Positions 7,523 through 15,676 of a stretch of DNA of 44,703 bases are shown one piece after another. The stretch's first letter is position 1. Each line of letters opens with the position of its first letter. The notes under the pieces were generated by a model, which worked only from the letters and a program-made list of their open reading frames with translations, was not told the DNA's origin and did no database searches. Both the position numbers and the translations under genes were made by a program. The DNA comes from Sporosarcina sp. P13. Lineage in GTDB: Bacteria; Bacillota; Bacilli; Bacillales_A; Planococcaceae. The DNA lies in NCBI RefSeq assembly GCF_002743055.1, contig NZ_PDYM01000026.1, positions 1-44,703 on the forward strand, in the 5' to 3' direction.

Positions 7523-8261
7523 AACGGTTCTCATTACGGGTGCGACGAGTGGAGTTGGATTTGAACTAGCGAAGCGTTTGGCTAGTGCTGGTTTTCGCGT
7601 ACTCGCTACGGGGCGTAATGCAGGTGCGTTGCAACAACTTCAAACGTTTGGAATTGAAGGGTTTTGTGCGGATTTGCGCGATACGAAGCAACTAGATTGG
7701 CTTGTGTCTCACGTAGGTGTGCCGGATATTATAGTGTACTCTGCAGGTGTCGGGCGCTTTCTTTTGGCGCAAGACGCAACGGACGACGAGATGGAAGAGA
7801 TGTTTCAGTTGAATGTGTTGGTACCGATGCAGCTGACGAAACGTTTGCTGCCGGCGATGATGGAGCGAAAGAGTGGGCATTTACTGTTTATTGGATCACA
7901 GGCTGGGAAAGTGGCGACTCCGAAGACGTCCGTTTATGCTGCGACGAAACATGCGTTGATTGGTTATACGAACGCGTTGCGAATGGAAGTTGCGCCTTAC
8001 CAGCTAGATGTTTCTGTCGTTCATCCGGGTCCGATTGATACACCGTTTATTGAGTTGGCGGATCAAACCGGAAGTTATAAGCAAGCGCTAGGCTCTCATG
8101 TATTATCAGTAGAATCGGTTGTCGATGCGATAGTGAAGACGATTGAGCGTCCGAAACGGGATGTCAATGTACCGCGTGTGATGGGATGGACGAGTAAGTT
8201 GTATGCACTTGCGCCTTCTGTTGTAGAAGTGGTCGGCAAGCATTTTTTTTATAAAAAGTAA
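7509..8261 (+). CDS. yqjQ: Short-chain dehydrogenase/reductase (YqjQ-like)
   Basis: This 250-aa classical SDR has the cofactor motif TGATSGVG at residues 10-17, SAGVG in place of NNAG, and the catalytic pair Tyr143-x-x-x-Lys147 in YAATK with a preceding Ser. PGPIDT follows, as in many NADP-dependent members. I chose the ATG at 7509 because GGAG lies nine bases upstream; the frame reaches back to a TTG at 7473 inside yqjP, which lacks a ribosome-binding site. Gene order yqjP-yqjQ matches B. subtilis. The substrate is unknown. A terminator follows directly. Confidence 0.9.
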   Translation: MPSAKTVLITGATSGVGFELAKRLASAGFRVLATGRNAGALQQLQTFGIEGFCADLRDTKQLDWLVSHVGVPDIIVYSAGVGRFLLAQDATDDEMEEMFQLNVLVPMQLTKRLLPAMMERKSGHLLFIGSQAGKVATPKTSVYAATKHALIGYTNALRMEVAPYQLDVSVVHPGPIDTPFIELADQTGSYKQALGSHVLSVESVVDAIVKTIERPKRDVNVPRVMGWTSKLYALAPSVVEVVGKHFFYKK

Positions 8262-8266
8262 CACGA

Positions 8267-8310
8267 AACACATGATTGACCTTTGTTGAGGATCAATCGT
8301 GTTTTTTTTA
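8267..8310 (+). terminator. Intrinsic terminator after yqjQ
   Basis: AACACATGATTGA pairs with TCAATCGTGTT (8267-8279 with 8293-8303, small mismatch), followed by eight T. This is a typical rho-independent terminator. Confidence 0.85.
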
Positions 8311-8362
8311 TTTTGTGTCAAATAATTATATTATGTCAAGTTTTTCGATGGTGAAAAGAAGT

Positions 8363-8390
8363 TTGAATAGTTTGCGATAAATGATATAGT
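8363..8390 (+). promoter_or_regulatory. Predicted promoter of the MFS gene
   Basis: TTGAAT at 8363-8368, a 16-nt spacer and TATAGT at 8385-8390 form a reasonable sigma-A promoter. It implies a leader of about 135 nt before the ATG at 8532. That leader can pair AACAC/GTGTT and CTCAT/ATGAG and may be structured; it does not match a riboswitch class I know. Confidence 0.5.
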
Positions 8391-8531
8391 AGTGTTGAAG
8401 TTTACAAAAAAGACATATAGTGAAGTATCTAAAAAACACGACTGACTGATTGCTCATTCAACTAGGATCTTACACCCTGATGAGTAGTGTTCTGAGTGGG
8501 CTCATGCAGAGGATTGAAGGGTGGGATTCAT

Positions 8532-9764
8532 ATGTTATCTAGTGAACATGGACAGAACATTTGGAAGTATGCATTTGCGAGCGTGGCGGTTACCGTCAGT
8601 TCCCTCGGTTTTGGACGAATGTCTTACGGAATACTTATGCCATTTATGAAAGAAAACCTGGAGATGTCGTATAAGGAAGCGGGAATGCTTGCGACGACAA
8701 TTTCCATTGGCTATTTAGTCATGGTCATTTTTGTTGGTTTACTAGCGTCGAAAGTCGGTGCGAAAAAGCTTGTTATTTTCGGAACGGGACTTGTGTCGTT
8801 TGGTTTGTTTATGCTGTCATTTGTACCAAGCTACGGACTGACGATTACGGCGATGCTTATCCTTGGAATTGGAACCGCCTTCACCTATACGCCGCTCATC
8901 ACGATACTCGTCGGCTGGTTCCCTAGAAAACGTGGGATGCTCATAGGGTTTCTCGTAAGTGGTATAGGGCTTGGGACGTTGATATCAAGTGCACTCATTC
9001 CATTTTTCACGACATGGTTCGGGGATATGGGCTGGCGCTATCTATGGTTCTTCTATGGGTTGTTATCGATTCTATCCATTGTCATTGCGATGCTTATTTT
9101 GCGCGATCCACCGATTCCGTTGCTGAGGAAAGAACAGCAGAAACGCTCGTTCTGGAAGGCCGTTTATTTTAATAAACGCGTACTGCGCGTGGCGTTCATT
9201 TATGGATTGGTCGGCTTTGTTTATTTAGTGCCACAAAGTTTTTTATTCAGTTATATTCTCGAAGTCGGATTGACGAAATATCAGGCAGGACAGATTATGG
9301 CGATTAGTGGCGTGATGGCGATTCTGAGCGGACCACTTTGGGGTGGCATTTCGGATCGTATTGGAAGAAAATCGGCATTATTATGTACGCTCGGTATTGG
9401 TGCGATTGCATTAGTTATTCCCGTGTTGTTCCCGGTCTACATTGGTCTCGTTGCAAGTCAGTTCTTTTGGGGGGCGACGATTGTTGGGATGCTATCGCTT
9501 TGTCAGGCGATGTCGACGGAGCAAGTACATCCGACGTATGCACCCGTTGCGCTTGGCTATGTGACATTTTTCTTTGCGGCGGGGCAGCTGTTTGGGCCGG
9601 GGATTGGCGGCTGGATTATTGATTATTTCCAGCACATTCCGTTGGCGTTGATCATGTGTAGTGTGTCGCTAGCGGTTGCGTTTTTGATGGCGACTCGAAT
9701 GAAGGAGCATGCGGTCGATTTCGATGTGACGGAGCTGGAGGCTAAGCCGGTACATTCTACGTAA
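8532..9764 (+). CDS. MFS transporter (YbfB/YjiJ-like)
   Basis: This 410-aa integral membrane protein has about 12 hydrophobic helices split 6+6. The cytoplasmic loop 2-3 contains LLASKVGAKK and the loop 8-9 contains GGISDRIGRKSALL, the classical major facilitator motif A. The N-terminal SVTVSSLGFGRMSYGILMPF resembles the YbfB/YjiJ subgroup, a family often described as sugar or drug efflux-type; no substrate can be read from the sequence. The start at ATG 8532 is supported by GAAGGGTGGG; upstream GTG 8496 would add 12 unlikely residues. It is a single-gene unit with a bidirectional terminator downstream. Confidence 0.9.
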   Translation: MLSSEHGQNIWKYAFASVAVTVSSLGFGRMSYGILMPFMKENLEMSYKEAGMLATTISIGYLVMVIFVGLLASKVGAKKLVIFGTGLVSFGLFMLSFVPSYGLTITAMLILGIGTAFTYTPLITILVGWFPRKRGMLIGFLVSGIGLGTLISSALIPFFTTWFGDMGWRYLWFFYGLLSILSIVIAMLILRDPPIPLLRKEQQKRSFWKAVYFNKRVLRVAFIYGLVGFVYLVPQSFLFSYILEVGLTKYQAGQIMAISGVMAILSGPLWGGISDRIGRKSALLCTLGIGAIALVIPVLFPVYIGLVASQFFWGATIVGMLSLCQAMSTEQVHPTYAPVALGYVTFFFAAGQLFGPGIGGWIIDYFQHIPLALIMCSVSLAVAFLMATRMKEHAVDFDVTELEAKPVHST

Positions 9765-9840
9765 CGATTGCATGTGAATAGGAACATAAGGTACTACGTC
9801 TTTGCATAATTTTGTGAAGACTTAGTTATTCTATAAAATA

Positions 9841-9878
9841 CAACAAGTCACCTTCCACTAGTGAAAGGTGACTTGTTG
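9841..9878. terminator. Bidirectional terminator
   Basis: A perfect 14-bp stem CAACAAGTCACCTT/AAGGTGACTTGTTG (9841-9854 with 9865-9878) with a 10-nt loop separates the MFS gene from the convergent small gene. T-rich sequence lies on both sides, so it can serve both strands. Confidence 0.85.
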
Positions 9879-9897
9879 TATTTACTAATGAATTTGC

Positions 9898-10077
9898 TTA
9901 TTTTACTTCGTCGATTCTAGTAGTTTCATCGGCTGGGATTGGATCTACCGCAGGGGGTACTTTTTTAATGTCGTAATATTTGTCCGAACCTAATCCACCT
10001 TCACTTATCATTTTTGAAATTTCCATCGTCCGCATTTCGTTCTTAATAATGATTTGTTTTCTGTCATGATCGGTCAT
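9898..10077 (-). CDS. Small hypothetical protein
   Basis: This encodes a 59-aa, highly charged, soluble protein with a basic N-terminal half (TDHDRKQIIIKNEMRTM) and an acidic Pro-rich tail (PPAVDPIPADETTRIDEVK). ATG 10077 was chosen because GGAGGGAAC lies directly upstream; the frame continues back to 10110 without a better start. No membrane segment, signal peptide or known motif is seen. It faces the MFS gene across the bidirectional terminator. I do not recognise it. Confidence 0.6.
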   Translation of the reverse strand: MTDHDRKQIIIKNEMRTMEISKMISEGGLGSDKYYDIKKVPPAVDPIPADETTRIDEVK

Positions 10078-10363
10078 TTTTGTTCCCTCCTTTTCTGTGG
10101 AAACACGCATACTTACTTAACAATCTACTAGTAGTTTAACGTATATTTAGGAGCTACTGACAATTGTATGAAATGTTCAATTATTTTATGAATATATGCT
10201 TATCTATGAATCCAACGTACAATTAGAGACGTAACGAAGTGAATATACTTCATTTGATAACTACTTATAAAGTAGAAGAAACTGAGTGCTTTATTATTTT
10301 TCTGAGACCTGTCCACTTTTCGACCCCTGCTCTCTATATAGAGGGAAAAAGGGGTTTTTTCCT

Positions 10364-11161
10364 ATGACACACTACCTTTCTACTTACGCCAAATTCACAA
10401 CTAAAGAACAAATGGACGTGGCTGCACGCAAGCATTTAGATATTCACTTCAACGCGATGAATAAAACAGATCGTGCGGTGCTGGAGATGATTCGTTGTTA
10501 TTCTGTGAAGTATTTAGCCGCACACTTGAAGCACGAAACGATGGAAAAGAAATTACAAGTATCAAATTCTACAATTCGACGTTCATTACGTAAATTAGTC
10601 AAGCTAGAAATCATTGAGCGAATTCATTTTGTACGACCTGTAATGAATGGGATGGGTGCGAATATTTATGTTATTTTGCCTGTGATTGACCAGGGGAAAA
10701 TGAACAGCCCGAAGAAAGTAGATGAGCCTTGCTGTGACGCGGTTTCTGAAGTAGTTTTGCAGAAGGAAGCTTCTTTCTTTAAAACTAAAAACATTACACA
10801 AGGACCAAAGACGTCTCATCTTGCAGATGAAAAGTTATCCACAACGCTATATTCGAAAATGAAGGACTTACTTGCGTTAACTGGAGATACTTCGAAGGCG
10901 AGAGATCTATTTGCGATTCATCGTTCATTGTCAGGTCGGATGTTACGTTTTGAGATTCATCAGGGGAAAGAGAAGCTGTTTGAATATTTAGCGTATCGTG
11001 CAGCGAAGATTAGTGTGATGGCGACGAAGACGAAGAATATTCGTAATGTGGCGGGGTATTTTAGTGGTGTGTTGAGACAGTTAATTTCTGATGCATTGTT
11101 TGAAGATATTCATAAGGAATATTCGGTGTCGGTGGAGGAGTTTTATTGTCCGATTATGTGA
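10364..11161 (+). CDS. Winged-helix protein of a phage-like replication module
   Basis: This 265-aa soluble protein has a helix-turn-helix at about residues 45-95 (LAAHLKHETMEKKLQVSNSTIRRSLRKL), a GANIYVILP strand typical of plasmid/phage winged-helix proteins, and a Lys-rich C-terminal half. Start ATG 10364 follows AAAAAGGGG. The leader has a palindrome CTCTATATAGAG at 10331-10342, similar to the CTATATAG found in the leaders of the two replisome-organiser genes at 12392 and 12887. I infer a DNA-binding regulator or replication protein from a mobile element; no exact family name is claimed. A decayed copy of its DNA-binding region follows at 11446-11625. Confidence 0.7.
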   Translation: MTHYLSTYAKFTTKEQMDVAARKHLDIHFNAMNKTDRAVLEMIRCYSVKYLAAHLKHETMEKKLQVSNSTIRRSLRKLVKLEIIERIHFVRPVMNGMGANIYVILPVIDQGKMNSPKKVDEPCCDAVSEVVLQKEASFFKTKNITQGPKTSHLADEKLSTTLYSKMKDLLALTGDTSKARDLFAIHRSLSGRMLRFEIHQGKEKLFEYLAYRAAKISVMATKTKNIRNVAGYFSGVLRQLISDALFEDIHKEYSVSVEEFYCPIM

Positions 11162-11445
11162 TTTTACACGCTAGGCTGTCTACATCAAGTTTGATCTTTC
11201 AATTTGGCGTACGCTTCGCAGGGGTGTAAACGTAGAAGATACGAGGCCCTTGTGAAATTCTTGATAGTATGTGAACCTAGTACCTTTATGGGTTACACCA
11301 AACCAAACTAAACTCAATGTGCGCCTCCTGTAAATCACCCTAGATTCGTTTATTTATATGTTGCAGTGTACCAATTAGGTCTAGACAATGGAGACTTGGA
11401 TTTTGGAAACTTTGTTCATTTCTAAAGCGATGGGGCAAGTATCTT
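11162..11445 (+). other. Intergenic stretch, no gene seen
   Basis: There is no credible reading frame, strong promoter or terminator here. It connects the intact winged-helix gene to its decayed copy and is probably relic sequence of the same duplication, although I could not align it. Confidence 0.4.
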
Positions 11446-11625
11446 CCACCCAGCAGAGTATTTGTCGGGACAAATGAGTCATAAGGCGATGGAAGGGGAA
11501 TTAGGTGTATCGAATCCGATGAACGCTGTGCAAGTTAGTAAATTAGAAGATGATTGGGTGAATTAATTATGTCAAGCCTACGTTGAATGGGGTGGGTCCG
11601 AATATTTATGTGGTGTTGCCGGTAG
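11446..11625 (+). pseudogene. Decayed copy of the winged-helix gene
   Basis: The frame from about 11458 reads YLSGQMSHKAMEGELGVSN..., and ends at TAA after LEDDWVN. This aligns with YLAAHLKHETMEKKLQVSN and the following LRKLVKLEIIE of the intact gene at 10364-11161. Further on, AATGGGGTGGGTCCGAATAT matches AATGGGATGGGTGCGAATAT of the intact gene at DNA level. Stops and small indels interrupt it and both ends are missing. Confidence 0.75.
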
Positions 11626-11683
11626 GGGGGATGCGATTTGATTTGGACGATATTGCTACTAACGGAATTCTTGATCAACATAA

Positions 11684-11722
11684 AACTCCCAGGGAACAAT
11701 GACGTTCTCTGGGAGTTTTTTA
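11684..11722. terminator. Bidirectional terminator
   Basis: A 14-bp stem AACTCCCAGGGAAC/GTTCTCTGGGAGTT (one wobble, 11684-11697 with 11704-11717), with T-runs on either strand, follows the lipoprotein gene on the minus strand and the relics on the plus strand. Confidence 0.8.
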
Positions 11723-11750
11723 TCTAGCTTGCTATATAAAGGGCGGATCC

Positions 11751-11990
11751 TTAATTCGTCGCTTTATTGTCACCGTCTTCTTCGTCTTTTATGTCAGCAT
11801 CCATATCGATATCTGCATCGGGTTCGACATCTACGTTTTCATCCGGTGTCACTTCAGCAGGTTCTTCGATATTCACATCGTCGTTATCTTCAATGACTGG
11901 ATCTTCTTTTCCACATGCACTTAGTACACCGATTGATAAGAATGCTGCCGCTCCAACTTTTAGTAATTTATTGTATTTTAGATTCATCAT
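11751..11990 (-). CDS. Small acidic lipoprotein
   Basis: This 79-aa protein has a signal peptide and lipobox LSAC with the lipidated Cys at residue 26. The mature part is almost entirely Asp/Glu with a few Pro and Val (DVNIEEPAEVTPDENVDVEP and repeats such as DADIDMDADI), so it should be disordered and strongly negative, possibly cation-binding outside the cell. GGAGG seven bases before ATG 11990 supports the start. It is oriented against the replication module and sits between two relics of it. The function is unknown. Confidence 0.75.
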   Translation of the reverse strand: MMNLKYNKLLKVGAAAFLSIGVLSACGKEDPVIEDNDDVNIEEPAEVTPDENVDVEPDADIDMDADIKDEEDGDNKATN

Positions 11991-12261
11991 AAATTATCCT
12001 CCTCTAATGATTTGGTTACTTATCCTACTTAGTTAACATTAGCCGAATGTAGTATTTTTAAACCTTTAGCGGAGGAAATAATTTTTTCGTCTAATCAAGA
12101 TGACAAAAGTTGGGAGCGGTAGAGAGTTTCGTCCTATGTGAGAATTAGGGCGTCGGATGGTGAAATGTGTCATTAGTGTTTAGCGATTGATTGTTATAAT
12201 TGAATAACTAGATTGAAAGTTTTGCATAGGTGATGTGGCGGAAATGCAGGGTACCACCTGG

Positions 12262-12346
12262 CGCTTCTGCATAAGCCAATAACCAAAGAATGTAAGATAA
12301 CTACAAAGAATAAAGAAATAGTCGAGAAGGCTCTCGACGCTGTACC
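12262..12346 (+). pseudogene. Relic fragment of the replisome-organiser gene
   Basis: The DNA CCAATAACCAAAGAATGTAA, followed by an A-rich stretch and GTCGAGAAGGCTCTCGACGCTGTA, matches 13379-13445 inside the intact 261-aa gene (CCAATAACTAAAGAATGTAA, GTCGAGATAAATCTCGACGC). Only this interior piece is recognisable. It precedes the truncated paralogue at 12477, so it is part of an older rearranged copy. The rest of 11991-12476 contains no gene. Confidence 0.7.
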
Positions 12347-12391
12347 TTACTATCTTTTTTAATTTACAAAAGAAAAATAATGTAAGGAAAC

Positions 12392-12440
12392 GTGTATCCT
12401 TAGGCAAATAGCGCTCTATATAGCTTGTGAAGAGGCAAAC
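12392..12440 (+). promoter_or_regulatory. Conserved leader element, copy 1
   Basis: This block reads GTGTATCCTTAGGCAAA, then CTCTATATAG and GTGAAGAGGC. The block at 12887-12936 upstream of the paralogous gene has the same order with few changes. The coding regions have diverged much more than these leaders, which points to a selected regulatory or promoter function. No standard -35/-10 pair fits well. Confidence 0.55.
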
Positions 12441-12476
12441 TACTGTCGCTCACAACTAGTTAATAGGGGGATTACT

Positions 12477-12818
12477 ATGTCAATTTTAGAAAAGGAACCA
12501 TTGCAGTTTGATCGAGCGTTAGCAGCGAAGATAGGATTTAATGAATCGATTGTGTTGCAACAACTTCATGCGTTGTTGTTGGATTCGGAAGATATGGAAG
12601 GTCAACAGTGGGTGTGTAAGTCGTATAATGCCTGGCGTGTCCAGTTTCCTTTTTGGTCGGTGGATACGATTAAGCGTACGATTAAGAAACTGGAAAAAGC
12701 GGGGTACATTCATTCGAAGCGAGTAGGACAGAAGGAAAAATGGTATAGCGTGAACTATGAAACGTGTACGACAGAAGCAATCACATTACTGCCCGTTTAT
12801 TCGGATGAAAAGAACTAA
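12477..12818 (+). CDS. Short replisome-organiser-like winged-helix protein
   Basis: This 113-aa protein matches only the N-terminal winged-helix domain of the 261-aa gene downstream. Shared landmarks are PLQ, a KIGFNESIVLQQLH helix, WVCKSYNAW, FWSVDTIKRTIKKLEKAGY and KWYSVNY. Such domains are found at the N-terminus of phage and plasmid replisome organisers of the DnaD type and bind origin DNA. The C-terminal phage domain is missing. The protein has its own terminator and own copy of the leader element, so it may be a maintained regulator or competitor of the full-length paralogue rather than a mere truncation; this is inference. AGGGGGATT supports the ATG at 12477. Confidence 0.75.
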   Translation: MSILEKEPLQFDRALAAKIGFNESIVLQQLHALLLDSEDMEGQQWVCKSYNAWRVQFPFWSVDTIKRTIKKLEKAGYIHSKRVGQKEKWYSVNYETCTTEAITLLPVYSDEKN

Positions 12819-12825
12819 ATGACTT

Positions 12826-12858
12826 GAGTTGAAGCATCACGCTTCGACTCTTTTTTTT
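12826..12858 (+). terminator. Intrinsic terminator
   Basis: GAGTTGAAGC pairs with GCTTCGACTC (12826-12835 with 12841-12850) around a 5-nt loop, followed by eight T. It separates the short paralogue from the next transcription unit. Confidence 0.9.
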
Positions 12859-12886
12859 ATGTATTTTTAAAAATATTTTTCACGAT

Positions 12887-12936
12887 GTGTATCCTTACGC
12901 AAAAAGCCATCTATATAGAAGGTGAAGAGGCGAATA
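12887..12936 (+). promoter_or_regulatory. Conserved leader element, copy 2
   Basis: This second copy of the leader has GTGTATCCTTACGCAAAAAG, CATCTATATAG and GGTGAAGAGGCGAA. It lies between the terminator of the short gene and the start of the full-length replisome organiser at 12971. See copy 1 at 12392. Confidence 0.55.
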
Positions 12937-12970
12937 ACAACCCTTACATTTTGTATGAGGAGGAAAACAG

Positions 12971-13756
12971 ATGAAATTGTTAATCGATGAAGATCCGTTG
13001 CAAGTATTACCTTCATTGGCGAGAAAAGTAGGACTGAACGGTGCGATATTTTTACAGCAATTGCATTTTCGGTCATTGATTTCGAAAAGAGTACAGGATG
13101 GGCATCCATGGGTGTGCAAAACGTATGAGGAGTGGTCAGAAGAGTTTTCTTTTTGGTCAATTAATACAATTAAACGCATTACATATGACCTGGAAGACAA
13201 AGGCTATCTTTTATCAACATCCGCGTACAACAAAATGAAAGTCGATAATACAAAGTGGTATCGAATTGATTATTCAGCACTGGATATGCAAGCAACCCAA
13301 AAGGAGTCAGCAACGAAACCAACTTGGGTCGCTGTATCAACCCATAGTGAGTCAGTAGACTTACCCACTATGGGTCTGCCAATAACTAAAGAATGTAAGA
13401 ATAAGAAAAATAAAGAACGTGTCGAGATAAATCTCGACGCTATACATGCTGTTATTGACTATCTCAATCAACAAACGAACAAGCAATTTAAAGCAAACGC
13501 AGCAGCTACGAAAAAAGCGATTAACGCTCGTTTGACAGAAGGCTACACAGTCGATGATTTCAAACGAGTCATTGATCTCAAAGTCTCCCAATGGCAAAAC
13601 GATCCAAAGTTTCGTACGTATTTACGACCGTCCACATTGTTTAATCCGACGAACTTTGAAAACTATTTGAATGAAGTTCCAGTAGTGTCTAGACAAAAGA
13701 AACCACGAGAAATCCTACGTCCACCCGTATTTGATTTCAGCAAAGGAGAGATGTAA
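12971..13756 (+). CDS. Phage-type replisome organiser (DnaD-like)
   Basis: This 261-aa protein has two parts. Residues 1-100 form a winged-helix domain (LARKVGLNGAIFLQQLH, WVCKTYEEW, FSFWSINTIKRITYDLEDKGY). Residues about 160-240 match the conserved phage C-terminal domain of the Phg_2220_C type (VIDYLNQQTNKQFK, a helical middle, then FRTYLRPSTLFNPTNFENYL). Proteins of this class bind an element's origin and load the replicative helicase. The helicase gene begins directly after its stop codon. GGAGGAAAAC supports ATG 12971. Function on the chromosome is uncertain because no origin repeats are visible in the gene. Confidence 0.85.
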   Translation: MKLLIDEDPLQVLPSLARKVGLNGAIFLQQLHFRSLISKRVQDGHPWVCKTYEEWSEEFSFWSINTIKRITYDLEDKGYLLSTSAYNKMKVDNTKWYRIDYSALDMQATQKESATKPTWVAVSTHSESVDLPTMGLPITKECKNKKNKERVEINLDAIHAVIDYLNQQTNKQFKANAAATKKAINARLTEGYTVDDFKRVIDLKVSQWQNDPKFRTYLRPSTLFNPTNFENYLNEVPVVSRQKKPREILRPPVFDFSKGEM

Positions 13757-15022
13757 ATGAATAGCGAATTAGCAGAGAAAAGTGTACTCGGTACGATGTT
13801 ACAGGAAAACTATTTAATACTTGATAGCGGAATGAAAGAATGGTTCTTCCAGACACAAATCCATAAAAATATTTACGCATCGATGTGTGAGCTTGCTAGA
13901 AAAGGAAAGTCCGTTGATTACATCACAATGATCGTCGTTAGAGAGCCGGCAGAACTTGGTGGTGCGAACTACTTAGCAGAATTGAACCGCTTCGCAAATC
14001 CGACCCGTTTTGACGAATACAAAGAAATCGTCATCGATACGTGGAAAGAGCAGGAGAAGATTAAACTATTACATCTTGCACAGCACAATGACTGGACGAT
14101 TGCACAGATTCAGAAAGCCTTTGATACGCTACAAGTAAATGACACTTTAGCACCGCAAACATCGATCAAACCAGATTTGATCGCTCAATACGAAAGACCA
14201 TTTATTAAGCAAGAAGAAATGACTGGAATTACCACGGGGCTACGTGATTTGGATTATATTTTGAACGGCTTTCAAAAGAGCGAATTCATCGTCGTCGCTG
14301 CTAGACCATCAATGGGGAAAACCGATACGCTCAATCATTTCGCCTTGACTGCTGGCTTACATGGTCATCTACCGATTGTCTTTTCACTCGAAATGAGCCG
14401 CACATCCATCACCGACCGACTCATCGCCTGTGCGGGTAACTATAGCCGCTTGAAAATGCGTGATCCGCATAAATATTTTACAGAAGCACAAAAAGCGAAT
14501 TGGACGAGCGCACTCAAGCACTTGAACCATGCCAATATTCATATCGATGACCGAAGTGGATTAAAGGTCAGTCAAATGAAAGCTACCGCACGAAAAATTA
14601 TTAAAAGCTATCCAGACAAACGACCAATCATTTTCATCGACTACCTACAAATCATTCGTGCTGAACAACATGCTGGCAACCAAACACAAGCGATCGGTCA
14701 AATTAGCGCAGATCTAAAAACGATGGCCAAAGAATTCAACTGTCCTGTCGTTGTCTTGTCCCAGCTATCAAGAGCCGTCGAACAACGCCAAGACAAGCAC
14801 CCAATGATGAGTGACCTACGCGATTCCGGCAACATCGAGCAAGATGCTGACGTCGTATGTTTCTTGTACAGAGACGATTACTACGACAAAGAATCAGACG
14901 CTGCAGACCACCTAGAAATCCACGTCGCCAAGCAACGCAACGGTCCGATTGGTAGTTTAGCTGTCTACTATAGCAAAGACACTGGCCAACTGAGAGACAT
15001 TCAGTACGCTACCGATAAATGA
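13757..15022 (+). CDS. DnaB-type replicative helicase
   Basis: This 421-aa protein has a short DnaB N-terminal domain (about 1-110) and a RecA-fold helicase core. Walker A is ARPSMGKT near residue 185 and Walker B is IIFIDYLQI near 293. The downstream motif LRDSGNIEQDADVV and the AKQRNGPIG finger are typical of DnaB. It should form a hexamer that unwinds DNA ahead of the fork with ATP. It follows the replisome organiser without a gap, so the two are co-translated, as in phage replication modules. It is a second helicase of mobile-element origin rather than the chromosomal dnaB, judged from its partner and slightly short length. Confidence 0.92.
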   Translation: MNSELAEKSVLGTMLQENYLILDSGMKEWFFQTQIHKNIYASMCELARKGKSVDYITMIVVREPAELGGANYLAELNRFANPTRFDEYKEIVIDTWKEQEKIKLLHLAQHNDWTIAQIQKAFDTLQVNDTLAPQTSIKPDLIAQYERPFIKQEEMTGITTGLRDLDYILNGFQKSEFIVVAARPSMGKTDTLNHFALTAGLHGHLPIVFSLEMSRTSITDRLIACAGNYSRLKMRDPHKYFTEAQKANWTSALKHLNHANIHIDDRSGLKVSQMKATARKIIKSYPDKRPIIFIDYLQIIRAEQHAGNQTQAIGQISADLKTMAKEFNCPVVVLSQLSRAVEQRQDKHPMMSDLRDSGNIEQDADVVCFLYRDDYYDKESDAADHLEIHVAKQRNGPIGSLAVYYSKDTGQLRDIQYATDK

Positions 15023-15032
15023 GGGAACTCCT

Positions 15033-15494
15033 ATGATCACCGTACGAGAATTATTTGATTACGCCTCAGAAACCGATATGTCGCTTACAGCCCATAGCAT
15101 TTATTGGGCGATCATGAATAAGAAAATCCGTTTTGATGAAAATAGCGAGAAATTGAATGACATTGTGTTTGATCAACCGGCCATTCAGCAAATGATGAAA
15201 GAAAACAAGCTTCGCATCGGTCGGATTAAACTGTACGTCATGGAAACAAAACATCCAGGTTGGTTCGCGTTTTACTTAGCAGAGCATTCATTGGATGTCT
15301 ATCGGCTACATGAAGAATTATTCCGTGAGCCAGGGGTAAAAGTGACACAAGCGGATCGGCTGATGGTGCGATTAATGGCATGTGCAGAAACCGGGAAAGA
15401 AGAGAGTTTGTATGATTATAGAAAGGGTGTGAGTTTGTTTCCTTGGTATGTGGGGCATGTGATGGCGGGGGAACGGGTGTTGCATCGGATGTAA
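15033..15494 (+). CDS. Hypothetical protein coupled to the helicase gene
   Basis: This 153-aa soluble protein is encoded 10 nt after the DnaB-type helicase. It is mostly helical with many charged and aromatic residues (WFAFYLAEHSLDVYRLHEELF) and has no membrane segment or recognised motif. Its gene was duplicated together with the helicase end, since a relic of both lies at 16060-16295; this supports a shared function in the module. GAGGGAACTCC precedes ATG 15033. I cannot name the family. Confidence 0.7.
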   Translation: MITVRELFDYASETDMSLTAHSIYWAIMNKKIRFDENSEKLNDIVFDQPAIQQMMKENKLRIGRIKLYVMETKHPGWFAFYLAEHSLDVYRLHEELFREPGVKVTQADRLMVRLMACAETGKEESLYDYRKGVSLFPWYVGHVMAGERVLHRM

Positions 15495-15519
15495 GAGGAG
15501 TGGATCACAATGAATAATA

Positions 15520-15571
15520 GGTACCAGGTCCCCTAGCAATTTCCTCAAACCTTCTGTTGGGACCTAGTACT
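15520..15571 (+). repeat. Palindromic repeat R1
   Basis: GGTACCAGGTCCC (15520-15532) pairs with GGGACCTAGTAC (15559-15570). The arms match the repeats at 24980, 27173 and 33781, but the loop has diverged. A reading frame with a good ribosome-binding site (GAGGAGTGG, then ATG at 15510) enters the repeat and stops after eight codons, so the repeat may have destroyed a gene that followed the 153-aa gene. Confidence 0.7.
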
Positions 15572-15676
15572 GGAAGTGATTGTCCTTTATTGAAACGGAT
15601 ATTCCCGCCTTTTAGGAATTAAATAAGTTGAAGGGGGTGCGCTACCTACTCAATTTATTCCTGCGTCTACTTACAT

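Noticed and set aside
7664..8038. 124-codon frame within yqjQ
   Set aside because: Alternative frame of an SDR gene with intact motifs; Cys/Arg-rich and without ribosome-binding site.
12180..12407. 75-codon minus-strand frame
   Set aside because: It overlaps a relic of the replisome-organiser gene and has no start signal.
13757..15022. Reading the helicase gene as the chromosomal dnaB and the area as a replication origin
   Set aside because: Its partner is a phage-type organiser, relic copies surround it, and no DnaA boxes or usual dnaB neighbours (rplI, purA) are present.
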